NCBI GenBank assembly: GCA_035567895.1
Contig: DATMPC010000091.1
Span: 1 to 64,000, forward strand
Direction: 5' to 3'
DNA length: 64,000 nt
Source of the DNA: Terriglobales bacterium
GTDB lineage: Bacteria > Acidobacteriota > Terriglobia > Terriglobales > Acidobacteriaceae
In this document: in pieces, positions 44,209-53,415 of the stretch
Layout of the letters: each line of letters begins with the position of its first letter
Position numbering within the stretch: the first letter of the stretch is position 1
Notes under the pieces: model-generated
What the model was told of the DNA's origin: nothing
The model's database searches: none
Seen by the model: only the letters and a program-made list of their open reading frames with translations
Made by a program: the position numbers and the translations under genes

Positions 44209-44658
44209 TTGAAAAACTTTCGAACAAAGTGGATCGTATTTCTTGCCTGTCTGTTTCTGGCCATGGCGTTGTTGGCCTCTGTCGTGGTCGTGTATCACCT
44301 GCCACCACGGTTATTTGGACTCTTATACCTGCTACTGCTCGTGAGTGCATTCTTGGCAGCGAAGTATTTCGTAGTGAAGAGAGAAGATTCGCCCGAGCAA
44401 CGCGTCGAACAAAGTAACGAGGGCCTTGTGGATGAAGCCACTCGGCAGCGACTCCGTCAAGGCTTACTCAGTGCTAAATACTTTCTTGCCTTGTTTACTT
44501 TGGGTTTCGTTGTTTTCATTGTTGAGCTTGTGACAGGCTCGCTGAACGTACCACTGTGGGCAGAGTTGGAATCCGCCCTTATTGGTCTCGTTTTTTGGTT
44601 CTGGGCGTTAAGGCAGGTGGTCCATTTTAGGAGAAGACTAGGCCAGTCACGAACGTAG
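44209..44658 (+). CDS. Four-helix membrane protein of unknown function
   Basis: A 149-residue protein. TTG 44209 is chosen because GGGAG stands just upstream and the protein then opens LKNFRTKWIVFLACLF; the earlier TTG at 44182 has no ribosome site. Two helices (about 9-31, 36-55) are followed by an acidic, charged stretch (EDSPEQRVEQSNEGLVDEATRQRLRQ) and two more (about 88-108, 120-140). I do not recognise a family. It converges on the hybrid kinase gene. Confidence 0.6.
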   Translation: MKNFRTKWIVFLACLFLAMALLASVVVVYHLPPRLFGLLYLLLLVSAFLAAKYFVVKREDSPEQRVEQSNEGLVDEATRQRLRQGLLSAKYFLALFTLGFVVFIVELVTGSLNVPLWAELESALIGLVFWFWALRQVVHFRRRLGQSRT

Positions 44659-44708
44659 GTACAACCATCGATTGCATTTCCGCGATTTGGGGTTGTAAAG
44701 CAAGTGCT

Positions 44709-47645
44709 CTAAGCCACTCCTGGCGCGCTTTTCATGCCCTGGTGGCGAGGCCGTGCCGACTTGTTCAGTAGTTGCTCTGCCGCCTCCTGCAACATGGTCA
44801 ATTCGTGCTCGAGCCTCTCCACTAGCCCCGGCGCACTTTCCAAGTCACCACTCTTCCCCACCTGCTCCATCTCGGCCGCGAGTTCTTGCGCCGTTCCTGA
44901 CGACAAATTTGCAATTGAACCTTTCAGGGCGTGACCGACCTGGCGTATCGCCTCAGCGTTCTTCCGCGCAACGGCCGTGTGCATTTCACGCAAGAGGCGG
45001 GCACTGTCGTCAATAAACAAGCGAAGCACTTCGGCCATCAACTCGCGATCGCCGCCAAGCCCCGCGAGCACCTTCCTTTCGTCGATCAATCGTGGAAGAG
45101 ACGCAGCATGCTGGGTCTCTGCGGGATGCTTCGTTCCATCTTGGTCCTGTAGCTCGCTGAAAAGCTGCGCAATCGCATCCTGCAGGGCAGCCAGCCGAAT
45201 GGGCTTCGAAACATAGCCATCCATCCCCGTGGCGAGGCAACGCTCACAGTCTTCAGCAGCCGCATGGGCAGTCAGCGCCAAAATAGGAAGTCGCGTCCCA
45301 CTGACCTCTTCCCGTTCCCGGATAACTCGCGTCGCCTCTAATCCATCCATTTCGGGCATTTGGACGTCCATCACGATCAAATCGAAACCGACCGTCTCAG
45401 ACTTGGAAACCGCCAATTTGCCATTGTTGACGATCGTGACCGTGTGTCCGAGCTTCTCCAGGAGACGGCTTTCCAATTTTTGGTTGACCGGATTGTCTTC
45501 GGCCAGCAGCACACGCAGGCTGCGTGTGGGAGAAAGTTTCTTCTTCCTTGGTTTTCGCGGCTGCTTGCTGATGGGCTCCGACGTTGAAGCGATGATCGCG
45601 TCAAAGAGCTCCGATTGCTTGATGGGCTTCACCAGGTATCCGGAGACCCCCACCTGTTGTGCCCGCTTCACGTCTTCGGAATGTCCGGCGGAGGTGAGCA
45701 GAATCGTCTTTAGTCCGGCAAAGCGCGGATCCCGGATGATCTGTTCCGCAAGCATGAACCCGTCAACATCGGGCATGTGACCGTCGAGTAAGGCCAGCGC
45801 GAACGGATCCTTCCAGGCGAGCGCAGCTTCCAGAGCAGCCATAGCTGCGGTTGCAGAATCGGCCGTGACCGGACGCATGTTCCAGCGCGTCAGCATCTCC
45901 TGCAGAATGCGACGATTGGTCTGATTGTCGTCGACGACTAATACAGGCAGCCGGCTGAGCATTCTTGCGGGCCCCATCATCGACCGCGCTGAGGCATCAG
46001 CACGTCCAAATTCAGCCACGAAATGGAAGGTGCTGCCCTTGCCCAGTTCACTTTCGACCCAAATCTTTCCCTGCATCAGTTCAACAAGTTGCGAGCAGAT
46101 GGCCAGTCCCAAACCGGTACCGCCGAATCTCCTGGTCGTCGAACTGTCTGCCTGTGCGAAGGCCTCGAAGATCAAGGCTTGCTTGTCGGCGGGAATACCG
46201 ATCCCGGTGTCCTTCACCGTGAAATGCAGGCGAACCGTGTCTTCGTCGAGCGACTCCGGCTCCACGCAAACTGCTATCTCTCCCTTTTCGGTAAATTTGA
46301 TCGAATTCCCAATCAGGTTCAGCACAATCTGCCGCAGCCGTGCGCAATCGCCAACCAATATTTCGGGAATCTTGCCATTCACATGCGCGGTGAGTTCCAA
46401 ACCGCGCTGATGAGCCCGTGGAGCCAGTACTCGGATGCTGTCCTCCAGGGTCGCACTCAAATTGAATGGAGCCTTCTCGAGGACCATCTTCTTAGCTTCG
46501 ATTTTGGAGATGTCGAGGAGATCGTTGATCAGCAGCAACAACGCATCCGCTGAGCCCTTGATGGTTTCAAGATAGTCATGCTGCTCGCGGTTGAGCTTGG
46601 TATCGAGCGCCAGTTCTGTCATGCCGATGATGGCATTCATCGGAGTCCGAATCTCGTGGCTGATGTTGGCGAGGAATTCGCTCTTGGCCTTATCCGCTGC
46701 CTCGGCCCGCTGCTTAGCAGCTTCCAACTCCGCGGCGTGATCACGTAGCTCTCTCTCAGCTCTACGGCGCTCGATGAAGTGGCCAATCTCGCCGCCCACC
46801 GTGCTCATCATTTCGAGCAACTTGTCATCGCGCTTGAGGAGCGAACGCGTGAAGAACTCGAGCACGCCAATAACCTCGCCTTCAACTTTCACCGGAAAGG
46901 CAAAGCCACTGTGTAGTCCCGCCGCCGTGGCCGACCTGCCGCGCGGGAAATTTCGATCGATGGCAACGTCATCGATCCAGGCTGGCTCGCTCGTCTCCCA
47001 GACACGGCCGGGAAGACCTACCCCCCGGGGACACCTCAATTCCCTGGTCCGCGCTTCAAATTCCTTTGTGTCGACGACGTCCCGATTCCAGAAATCCGTA
47101 CAGCGAAGCACATCGTCATGCTTGAGAACCGTCCAAATCGAGCCTGCATCCCAATCGAGATTTTCTCCGACGGCTCGCAGCATATCGACTCCGGCAGAGA
47201 TCAGAGGAGTAGCACTCGCCATGACTCGCGTAACTGCATACTGCGCGGCCAGGCGCGCTTCCTGTTCCTTTTGCTCGGTAAGATCGCGCCCAACGCAATA
47301 GATCAATCGCTTTTCGGTCGAAGTTATGACTGTCCAGAAGATCCAGTGATATGTTCCCTGAATGGAACGATAGCGATTGGCGAAGTTCATCAGGTTTGCG
47401 CCGGTAGTCGCTACTCGTACAGCTGCCGCGCTCGTCGTCGGCACGTCATCCGGATGCAGGAAGCTAATGTACGGCTTGGAGAGCAACTCCTCAGGGGTAT
47501 AGCCGAGTTTCTCCTCCCAGGCGCAATTGATCCACTTCAAGTAACCGTCGAATCCGGCGATGCAGAACAAATCGACAGAAAGGTTCAGGAAGTCCTGAAA
47601 TTCCTGAAGGTGTGCGAACGGATTAGCTGCGGGGCCCTGAGCCAT
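44709..47645 (-). CDS. Hybrid sensor histidine kinase (PAS-GAF-HK-REC-REC-HPt)
   Basis: A 978-residue cytoplasmic hybrid kinase. ATG 47645 or the adjoining GTG 47648 follow AGGAG. Approximate order: PAS domain 15-130 ([21 protein letters not shown]), GAF 145-300, coiled coil, HisKA with phospho-His in SHEIRTPMN near 345, HATPase to about 570 ([24 protein letters not shown]), first receiver about 590-705 (phospho-Asp in ALLDGHMP), second receiver about 725-845 ([11 protein letters not shown]), and an HPt with [13 protein letters not shown] near 920. No transmembrane segment is present. The linker before HPt (ETQHAAS) is encoded by a P3 palindromic repeat. Divergent from a receiver-ATPase gene. 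Confidence 0.93.
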   Translation of the reverse strand: MAQGPAANPFAHLQEFQDFLNLSVDLFCIAGFDGYLKWINCAWEEKLGYTPEELLSKPYISFLHPDDVPTTSAAAVRVATTGANLMNFANRYRSIQGTYHWIFWTVITSTEKRLIYCVGRDLTEQKEQEARLAAQYAVTRVMASATPLISAGVDMLRAVGENLDWDAGSIWTVLKHDDVLRCTDFWNRDVVDTKEFEARTRELRCPRGVGLPGRVWETSEPAWIDDVAIDRNFPRGRSATAAGLHSGFAFPVKVEGEVIGVLEFFTRSLLKRDDKLLEMMSTVGGEIGHFIERRRAERELRDHAAELEAAKQRAEAADKAKSEFLANISHEIRTPMNAIIGMTELALDTKLNREQHDYLETIKGSADALLLLINDLLDISKIEAKKMVLEKAPFNLSATLEDSIRVLAPRAHQRGLELTAHVNGKIPEILVGDCARLRQIVLNLIGNSIKFTEKGEIAVCVEPESLDEDTVRLHFTVKDTGIGIPADKQALIFEAFAQADSSTTRRFGGTGLGLAICSQLVELMQGKIWVESELGKGSTFHFVAEFGRADASARSMMGPARMLSRLPVLVVDDNQTNRRILQEMLTRWNMRPVTADSATAAMAALEAALAWKDPFALALLDGHMPDVDGFMLAEQIIRDPRFAGLKTILLTSAGHSEDVKRAQQVGVSGYLVKPIKQSELFDAIIASTSEPISKQPRKPRKKKLSPTRSLRVLLAEDNPVNQKLESRLLEKLGHTVTIVNNGKLAVSKSETVGFDLIVMDVQMPEMDGLEATRVIREREEVSGTRLPILALTAHAAAEDCERCLATGMDGYVSKPIRLAALQDAIAQLFSELQDQDGTKHPAETQHAASLPRLIDERKVLAGLGGDRELMAEVLRLFIDDSARLLREMHTAVARKNAEAIRQVGHALKGSIANLSSGTAQELAAEMEQVGKSGDLESAPGLVERLEHELTMLQEAAEQLLNKSARPRHQGMKSAPGVA
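45098..45119. repeat. P3 palindrome inside the hybrid kinase coding sequence
   Basis: GAGACGCAGCA followed by its complement with one mismatch, 22 bases. The same palindrome, perfect, occurs between genes at 48907-48928. Here it is in frame and encodes the peptide ETQHAAS between the second receiver and the HPt domain. Confidence 0.7.
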
Positions 47646-47762
47646 CACGACGACTCCTGGTTATCGGCTGAGGAATAGCCGAAGTTTAGCACCGCCCGGT
47701 AAAGATGCCGCATGCTGCGTCGGGCGTCCCCTCGGATGCCGTCTCCCTCGCCCACAATTTTC

Positions 47763-47868
47763 AATTACTGTCATTCCGAAGCGCGTGGGTTTCGCGCGAG
47801 GAATCTGCTGTTCTCTGGGGCGCCAAAGAAAGCAGATCCCTCGCTTTCGCTTCGGGATGACAGTAATT
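47763..47868. repeat. P1 palindromic element, full copy
   Basis: Arms 47763-47783 and 47848-47868 are 21-base inverted repeats with one mismatch (AATTACTGTCATTCCGAAGCG). The inner part holds GAGGAATCTGCTGTT and its partner AGCAGATCCCTCGC. Confidence 0.85.
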
Positions 47869-47897
47869 ATGGGGATACGGCAATCATGAGCATCGGG

Positions 47898-47926
47898 GAG
47901 ACGTCCGCCGCGATGGACTGCATCTC
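47898..47926. repeat. P3-like palindrome
   Basis: GAGACGTCCGCCGCG plus ATGGACTGCATCTC; read on the other strand it matches the 53387-53415 copy with three differences. Confidence 0.6.
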
Positions 47927-48004
47927 TACAAAAAACTTTCATTTGACCCGCCCATCGCCGCTCAGTACCATCGGCAACCACGGTTTCGCCAGGAGCCCAG
48001 ATCG

Positions 48005-48889
48005 ATGAGCCCGGAATCCCAGGAATCAGCTCGCATTGTGGTCGCGGACGATGACAATGCTTTGCGTTACGCGATTACCAAATTATTGAAGAGCTGCAAC
48101 TACGACGTCACAAGTTTTGACAATGGCGCCGATGCCCTGGATGCGATTCAACGAAAACCGTTCGACCTCGCGATTCTCGACATCTGGATGCCGCGCATGA
48201 GCGGCCTTGAAGTTCTCGCGCACCTTCGCGCCCAAGACAAAAAGCCGCGAATCATTATCATGACCTCCGACGACACGCCGGAGACTTTGCTGCGAGCAGT
48301 GCGCGAACAGGCGTATGACTACGTTGCCAAACCCTTTCCGCCACACGACATCATCGAGCGCGCGGAGCGCGCGCTGCATAAGGACTCAGAACCGCCGATT
48401 GAAGTGATTTGCGCACAGTCCCATTGGGTGGAACTGCTCGCGCCCTGCACACGTGGCACCGCTGAACGCATCGAGGGATTCATATTGCGGCTTGAGGTCG
48501 GCTTGTCGGAGGAACTTCGCGTGGAAGTAGCTCAAGCGTTTCGCGAACTTCTCATGAATGCTGTGGAATGGGGCGGCAAACTCGATCCGAACCGCAAAGT
48601 ACGCATCGCCTATGTGCGTACTCCTCGCATGCTGATGTACCGCATCGCCGATCCGGGACAAGGCTTCAGCTTTCAGAACCTGGATCATGCTGCCGTTGGA
48701 CACCCTCCCGGCCAACCGGTCGCGCACATGGATGTCCGCGAGAAAAAAGGAATTCGCCCGGGCGGATTCGGCATCCTGATGACCAAGGCCGCCGCCGACG
48801 AATTGATCTACAACGACAAGCAGAACGAAGTGATTTTCATCCGCTACCTGATGCCTCAGGACGCGGCCGCTTCTGGAAGAGCGTCGTAA
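48005..48889 (+). CDS. Receiver domain fused to an anti-sigma-type ATPase domain
   Basis: A 294-residue protein. Residues 8-125 are a response-regulator receiver: acidic DDDN, phospho-Asp in LAILDIWMP near 60, Thr in IIMTSDD and Lys in YVAKPFPP. Residues 165-285 form a HATPase_c_2 domain of the RsbW/serine-kinase anti-sigma type (FRELLMNAVEWGG as N box, RIADPGQGFSF and GGFGILMTKAAADELIY as G boxes). There is no DNA-binding output. Such fusions switch partner proteins (anti-sigma factor antagonists) in response to phosphorylation. The hybrid kinase transcribed in the other direction is a plausible phosphodonor. Confidence 0.85.
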   Translation: MSPESQESARIVVADDDNALRYAITKLLKSCNYDVTSFDNGADALDAIQRKPFDLAILDIWMPRMSGLEVLAHLRAQDKKPRIIIMTSDDTPETLLRAVREQAYDYVAKPFPPHDIIERAERALHKDSEPPIEVICAQSHWVELLAPCTRGTAERIEGFILRLEVGLSEELRVEVAQAFRELLMNAVEWGGKLDPNRKVRIAYVRTPRMLMYRIADPGQGFSFQNLDHAAVGHPPGQPVAHMDVREKKGIRPGGFGILMTKAAADELIYNDKQNEVIFIRYLMPQDAAASGRAS

Positions 48890-48906
48890 GCACCATCGGT
48901 GTGGTA

Positions 48907-48928
48907 GAGACGCAGCATGCTGCGTCTC
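48907..48928. repeat. P3 perfect palindrome
   Basis: GAGACGCAGCA followed by its exact complement (22 bases, no spacer), 18 bases after the receiver-ATPase stop codon. No T-run. Confidence 0.75.
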
Positions 48929-48971
48929 CACGTTGCTACCATTCGATCCCACTTATTTTCACCTATCGTTC

Positions 48972-49067
48972 ACTGTCATTCCGAAGCGCCTGCTTTTGGC
49001 GCGAGGAATCTGCTGTTGTGCGGGACGGCGAAACAGCAGATCCCTCGCTTCGCTTCGGGATGACAGT
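48972..49067. repeat. P1 palindromic element, full copy
   Basis: Arms 48972-48988 and 49051-49067 (ACTGTCATTCCGAAGCG and its complement with one difference). The inside again has GAGGAATCTGCTGTT and AACAGCAGATCCCTCGC. Nearly the same as 47763-47868 on the other side of the receiver-ATPase gene. Confidence 0.85.
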
Positions 49068-49163
49068 ATTCTTGAGTTGGGATCACAGGAGTTTTGAGGG
49101 TGTTTTCACGGGAATATCTTCCGCTCACCTCATGTCCTCTTTCACGTCTTACCCTCCACACGG

Positions 49164-51653
49164 ATGGTGCTTGTGCTCCAACACCTGAAGTTTGCCGCAC
49201 GTCTGCTTCGCAAAAACCCCGGCTTCACCCTCATCGCAGCGACCACTTTGGCACTCGGTATCGGGGCGACAACCGCCGTTTTCACTTTGGTGGACGCGGT
49301 TCTCCTTCGACCCCTCGCATACCGCAATCCATCCCAACTGCTTTCCATCTCAGCGGACGAGCCTGTTGTTGGGGGCGCGAACATCGGCTTCAATCCGCTC
49401 GAACTCGACGATCTGCGCGAACGTGCCGGCATCTTCGATCAAGTCTCGGCAGTCTGGCCAGTGAGCGCGAACCTCACTGGCGGGGATCATCCGGAGCGGA
49501 TCGAGCTGGTTGCCGGAAGCCCAAGCTATTTCTCGATCCTCGGCGTTGCGCCCCAGCTCGGACGTGTTTTTGGTCCCGAAGATGAGGCCCTTGGCTTTGC
49601 CGAAGCGTGCGTGATCAGCGACGCCGCATGGCACAGGCTCTTCGGCGGAGATCCAAGCGTGTTGGGCCACCGGATCTACCTCGATGGCGACGCCTACACC
49701 ATCGTCGGCGTAATGCCGCCGAGCTTCCGCCATCCTGGCAGGACCCGTGCCACCGATGTGGATGTCTGGGGTACTGCAGGATACAAGGCCGATCCATTCC
49801 CCCATCCGCCACGCCGCGACCTGCGCCTCATTCCTGGAGCCATCGCCAGGCTCAAACCGGGAATCACGCTTGCTCAGGCTCAGATGCGGCTCAATACCCT
49901 GGTTTCGCAGCTTCGCCAGGAGTACCCGGCGAATTATCCGGCTGCGTCGGGCTGGACCATGAACCTAACCTCGCTGGACGAGGTTGTTGTTGGCAAGACT
50001 CGCTCTCTTCTGTGGATTCTCCTCGCCGCCGTCGCAGCCATTCTGCTCATCGGCTGCATCAATGTTGCGAACCTCCTGCTCTCGCGGGCCTCAGCACGCG
50101 AACGCGAAATTGCAGTACGTCTGGCCCTGGGAGCTCGGCGCCGTGATCTGATCGTTCAGCTCCTTACTGAAGCGTTCGTTCTCTCGAGCATTGCGACCAT
50201 CGCTGGTGTGGTGATCGGCTGGGCAATGTTGCGCGCCATGATGATCATTGCAGCGTCTAAACTGCCTCGAATTCACGAAGTCGCGCTCAACACTCATGTG
50301 CTGGCATTCGTAATCGCCCTTGCACTGCTGACCTCGATTCTGTTTGGGCTGGCCCCGGCGCTCCAGAGTTCTTCGCCGGAGCTGACAAGCAGCCTGAGTG
50401 GAAGTGCGCGCGGAGGCAGCAGCAGTCGCCGCCAGAATCGCATGCGCGAAGGTTTAGTAATCGCAGAAATTGGGATGTCTCTCATGCTCCTGGCGGGGGC
50501 CGGCTTACTAGCGCGAACACTGTGGCGATTGATCAACATCGACGCAGGATTCGATCCGGAGCACGTGGAAACCGCTCGCGTATGGCTGCCGGTTCCGAAT
50601 CATCCCGAACTCGATCCCTATCGCAATCCTGAAAGACGCAACGCTTTCAACCGCGAGTTGCTCCGTCGGCTTGATAGCATTCCAGGGGTGGAAGAGGCCG
50701 GTCTTACCGGATCGCTTCCGCTCACGGCCGATCAGTTCATTGCCAAAGTGGGAATCGAAGGACGGACAAGCGATCCGCGCAGCGCACCGGACCTGCCGCT
50801 GGTCGTAGTGAGTCCCAGCTACTTTCGAGTACTGAAAACGCCGCTGCTGAGCGGGCGCATATTCACGGAGAGCGATGATCTGAAGAGTACAGACGTCGCA
50901 GTGGTCGACCACGCTGCCGTCGTGCAACTGTGGCCTCACGACGATCCGATCGGGCATCGCGTTGGATTTCTCGGCACGCCAAAACCACGTTGGTTCACAA
51001 TCGTGGGTGTAGTTGCGGATGTTAAGCAAGCCGGTCTTGATTCAATGCCCAGTCCACACTTCTATTTCTCGCTGTATCAGGCCGGAGCTCGATCTCTGGG
51101 TGTGGTTGCGCGTGTGAACACAGCCGGAGGCGGAGACGAGGAAACTGTAATGGCATCCGTCGGCGACCAGATCAGGCACGAGGTACAGGCGGCAGACAAA
51201 GATCTTCCCGTTTTCGGAATTCAGCCGATGTCGAATCTCGTGAGCGCCTCACTTACGGCTCGCAGATTCTCTGCCGAACTGATCGGAGCATTCTCCATGC
51301 TAGCGCTCGTTCTGGCTGCCATTGGCGTCTATGGCGTGATCGCGTACTGGGTAGCGCAGCGAACTCGTGAGTTGGGAATTCGCATGGCGCTCGGCGCCCA
51401 GCCCAACGATGTTCTAAAGCTAGTGCTGGGACGCGGCGCCCGGCTCGCTGGGATCGGAGTGGGAATCGGTTTGCTAGCCGCATTAGCTGTAGGGCCGCTG
51501 CTGCGCTCGCAGCTCTACGGCATTTCTGCCTTTGATCCGCTCGTGTTTGCGTGTATGCCCATCGTTCTCCTGGGCGTGGCACTCGCGGCCGGATATGTGC
51601 CGGCAATGCGGGCGATGCGAGTGAATCCTATTGTGGCACTGCGGGAAGATTGA
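49164..51653 (+). CDS. ADOP-type ABC permease 2 (MacB/FtsX-like)
   Basis: An 829-residue protein, second member of the acidobacterial orphan permease type in this window. N-terminal QHLKFAARLLRKNPGFTLIAATTLALGIGATTAVFTLVDAVLLRPL shows the conserved first helix. Two PCD-FtsX halves follow; FtsX cores near 280-330 (IGCINVANLLLSRASAREREIAVRLALGARR) and 710-825 (AFSMLALVLAAIGVYGVIAYWVAQRTRELGIRMALGAQ). About 35 percent similar in layout and length to permease 1 but clearly diverged, not a recent duplicate. No ATPase gene adjoins. ATG near 49164 follows CACACGG rather than a clear ribosome site, so the exact start is uncertain. Confidence 0.88.
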   Translation: MVLVLQHLKFAARLLRKNPGFTLIAATTLALGIGATTAVFTLVDAVLLRPLAYRNPSQLLSISADEPVVGGANIGFNPLELDDLRERAGIFDQVSAVWPVSANLTGGDHPERIELVAGSPSYFSILGVAPQLGRVFGPEDEALGFAEACVISDAAWHRLFGGDPSVLGHRIYLDGDAYTIVGVMPPSFRHPGRTRATDVDVWGTAGYKADPFPHPPRRDLRLIPGAIARLKPGITLAQAQMRLNTLVSQLRQEYPANYPAASGWTMNLTSLDEVVVGKTRSLLWILLAAVAAILLIGCINVANLLLSRASAREREIAVRLALGARRRDLIVQLLTEAFVLSSIATIAGVVIGWAMLRAMMIIAASKLPRIHEVALNTHVLAFVIALALLTSILFGLAPALQSSSPELTSSLSGSARGGSSSRRQNRMREGLVIAEIGMSLMLLAGAGLLARTLWRLINIDAGFDPEHVETARVWLPVPNHPELDPYRNPERRNAFNRELLRRLDSIPGVEEAGLTGSLPLTADQFIAKVGIEGRTSDPRSAPDLPLVVVSPSYFRVLKTPLLSGRIFTESDDLKSTDVAVVDHAAVVQLWPHDDPIGHRVGFLGTPKPRWFTIVGVVADVKQAGLDSMPSPHFYFSLYQAGARSLGVVARVNTAGGGDEETVMASVGDQIRHEVQAADKDLPVFGIQPMSNLVSASLTARRFSAELIGAFSMLALVLAAIGVYGVIAYWVAQRTRELGIRMALGAQPNDVLKLVLGRGARLAGIGVGIGLLAALAVGPLLRSQLYGISAFDPLVFACMPIVLLGVALAAGYVPAMRAMRVNPIVALRED

Positions 51654-51740
51654 GGAAATCGGGCAAAGTTCAGATCAGTACCGTCGGCGGTAGCCGATGG
51701 GTAGGTGAAGGTCCGTACAACAAGAGTGCCGTTTAAGGCC

Positions 51741-51911
51741 TGTCATCCTGAGCCCCTGTGTTGGGCGAAGGACCTCCCGCAATGCTCATCGTACGAAATG
51801 CACTCTCCTGGCTTTTTGGCGAGGATCCCCGGCCGAAGTGCCCGCACAATCCGTGGCCGTCCTAAGCATTTGCGCAGAGGTCCTTCGCCCAACAGCTGGC
51901 TCAGGATGACA
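51741..51911. repeat. P1-like palindromic element with a different body
   Basis: Arms 51741-51776 and 51877-51911 begin TGTCATCCTGAGCC and include GGGCGAAGGACCTC; they pair along some 35 bases with few differences. The end sequence relates it to P1, the inner words differ (GCGAAGGACCTC in place of GAGGAATCTGCTG). It fills most of the gap 51654-51951. Confidence 0.8.
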
Positions 51912-51951
51912 GTCTCAGAGAGCGTGATCAGCGTAATAACGCAATAAAGAA

Positions 51952-53352
51952 TCAGTTCACCAAATCCACCAACTTACCCTCTGTCCGCAATTGCGACAGC
52001 CGATAAATCAAAACCGCGGCACGTTTCGTATTAACCGGAATTGACGTCAAATCAATCTTCTCCGCAGCTGAATGATCACCCGAACCCGACGATCCAACGC
52101 CCGCGAGCGTTGGGATATATTGCGCAATGAACGCGCTGTCGCCGGCACCACGCTTCATCGGATCCAGCTCAGGCATATCGGGCTGACCTAGCGAGTGGTT
52201 CACCTGATTCAGCAATTTGAGCAGTGCCCGGTTCCCTTCCGTCGGAGCCTGCGGTGGATACGCCTCGTAGAACTCGATCTTCGCGTCGGTCTTTGCCAGA
52301 TGCTGGTCAACGATGCCGCGCATCTTCTCCTGCACGCGCTGCACCTGGTCGACGGAGAGCGCACGCAGGTCGCCGATCGCAACCGCGGTTGGCGCTACGA
52401 TATTCGGCTTGCCCGTTGCCTGGCCGCCAGTCTCCTGCGGGTTGGTCTGCGCAGTAGTCCCACCCAAAATGAGCCCCACGTTGTAAGTCAGGTAGTCTTC
52501 GCGGAGTTGGTTACGGAAAGCGTCGAGGATGCGCGTGAGTTCATAGATGGCGCCGTATCCCATATTGGGACCGAAGACGCCTGCCGAGTGCCCGGTTTCC
52601 CCAGTGGCGGTCACGCGCCAAGTCATACTGCCGCGGCGGCTGGTGCTACCGTAATACACGCCGTCCCGACGTGCGGTGTTCTCGAACTCCAGCCCGGCAT
52701 CGCTGTTCTTTGCCGCCTCGATCATGTCGCGACGGGCGATTTCTAGGGGATGCCCGGCGGCTTCTTCATCCCCGCTAAGCACGATCTTGATGTCGGCATC
52801 ATCGAGCACTCCTGAAGTGTTAAGCGCTTTCAGCGCGCTGATCATCACTACAAGGCCGCCCTTCATGTCGTCCGTACCAGGTCCAGATGCCCAATTGCCG
52901 ATCTTCTTCTCGGAATCTCCGCCGCCTGCGGTGTCAGGATCGCCGCTCGCCCCAAGCATCGTGAAGTGCTGGAACGGGCTCTCCTTCTCAAAAACCGTGT
53001 CCATGTGTCCAATAAGGAGCGCGCGTTTACCGCATTTTCCCGGATTGGGACACGGATGCTCGGCAACCAATGTGCCTGCACGCTGCACCTCGTCCATCGG
53101 AACCCAGCGCACCTTGAATCCCAAAGCCTCAAACTGAGGCATGAGGACCTTGCCGACAGCCCGCACACCCTCGAGGTTTTTGGTCCCGCTGTTGATGTCG
53201 ACTAGTTGGCGCAGCAGATCGATGGGCTGCTGCTTATCTGCGTCGATTGCCTGGACGATCTTCGTTTCGGTTGGGTTTAGGTTTTGAGCTTGAAGGACGG
53301 CGCTTGCGATTAGAAGAATTGAAAGAAATATGAAGAGACGAGTGAGTTTCAC
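51952..53352 (-). CDS. Exported M20 family metallopeptidase (glutamate carboxypeptidase-like)
   Basis: A 466-residue exported peptidase. GTG 53352 gives VKLTRLFIFLSILLIASAV as signal; TTG 53373 is possible. Zinc motifs: LLIGHMDTVF near 115 with the first His/Asp, GPGTDDMKGGLVVM near 160 (bridging Asp), SGDEEAAGHP near 190 (catalytic Glu pair) and SSGSGDHSAAEKIDLTS near 430 (last His). A dimerisation domain (GETGHSAGVF to GGTTAQTNPQ) sits between. It is of the carboxypeptidase G2 type, freeing C-terminal glutamate from peptides or folates in the periplasm. It is a single-gene unit downstream of a P3 repeat. Confidence 0.88.
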   Translation of the reverse strand: MKLTRLFIFLSILLIASAVLQAQNLNPTETKIVQAIDADKQQPIDLLRQLVDINSGTKNLEGVRAVGKVLMPQFEALGFKVRWVPMDEVQRAGTLVAEHPCPNPGKCGKRALLIGHMDTVFEKESPFQHFTMLGASGDPDTAGGGDSEKKIGNWASGPGTDDMKGGLVVMISALKALNTSGVLDDADIKIVLSGDEEAAGHPLEIARRDMIEAAKNSDAGLEFENTARRDGVYYGSTSRRGSMTWRVTATGETGHSAGVFGPNMGYGAIYELTRILDAFRNQLREDYLTYNVGLILGGTTAQTNPQETGGQATGKPNIVAPTAVAIGDLRALSVDQVQRVQEKMRGIVDQHLAKTDAKIEFYEAYPPQAPTEGNRALLKLLNQVNHSLGQPDMPELDPMKRGAGDSAFIAQYIPTLAGVGSSGSGDHSAAEKIDLTSIPVNTKRAAVLIYRLSQLRTEGKLVDLVN

Positions 53353-53386
53353 CCGCGAATGATAGCAAACCAATTTCTAGGGGTAA

Positions 53387-53415
53387 GAGACGCAGTCCGC
53401 CGCGGCGGACGTCTC
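53387..53415. repeat. P3-like palindrome
   Basis: GAGACGCAGTCCGCCG plus CGGCGGACGTCTC, 29 bases, between the M20 start and the stop of the MarR-GNAT gene on the same strand. Confidence 0.65.

Larger units (their letters stand above)
47646..48004. other. Divergent intergenic region filled with repeats
   Basis: Between the hybrid kinase and the receiver-ATPase gene. It holds a degenerate P3 copy (47703-47724), a full P1 element (47763-47868) and a 29-base P3-like copy (47898-47926). Promoters for both genes must lie in what remains. No ORF. Confidence 0.6.
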
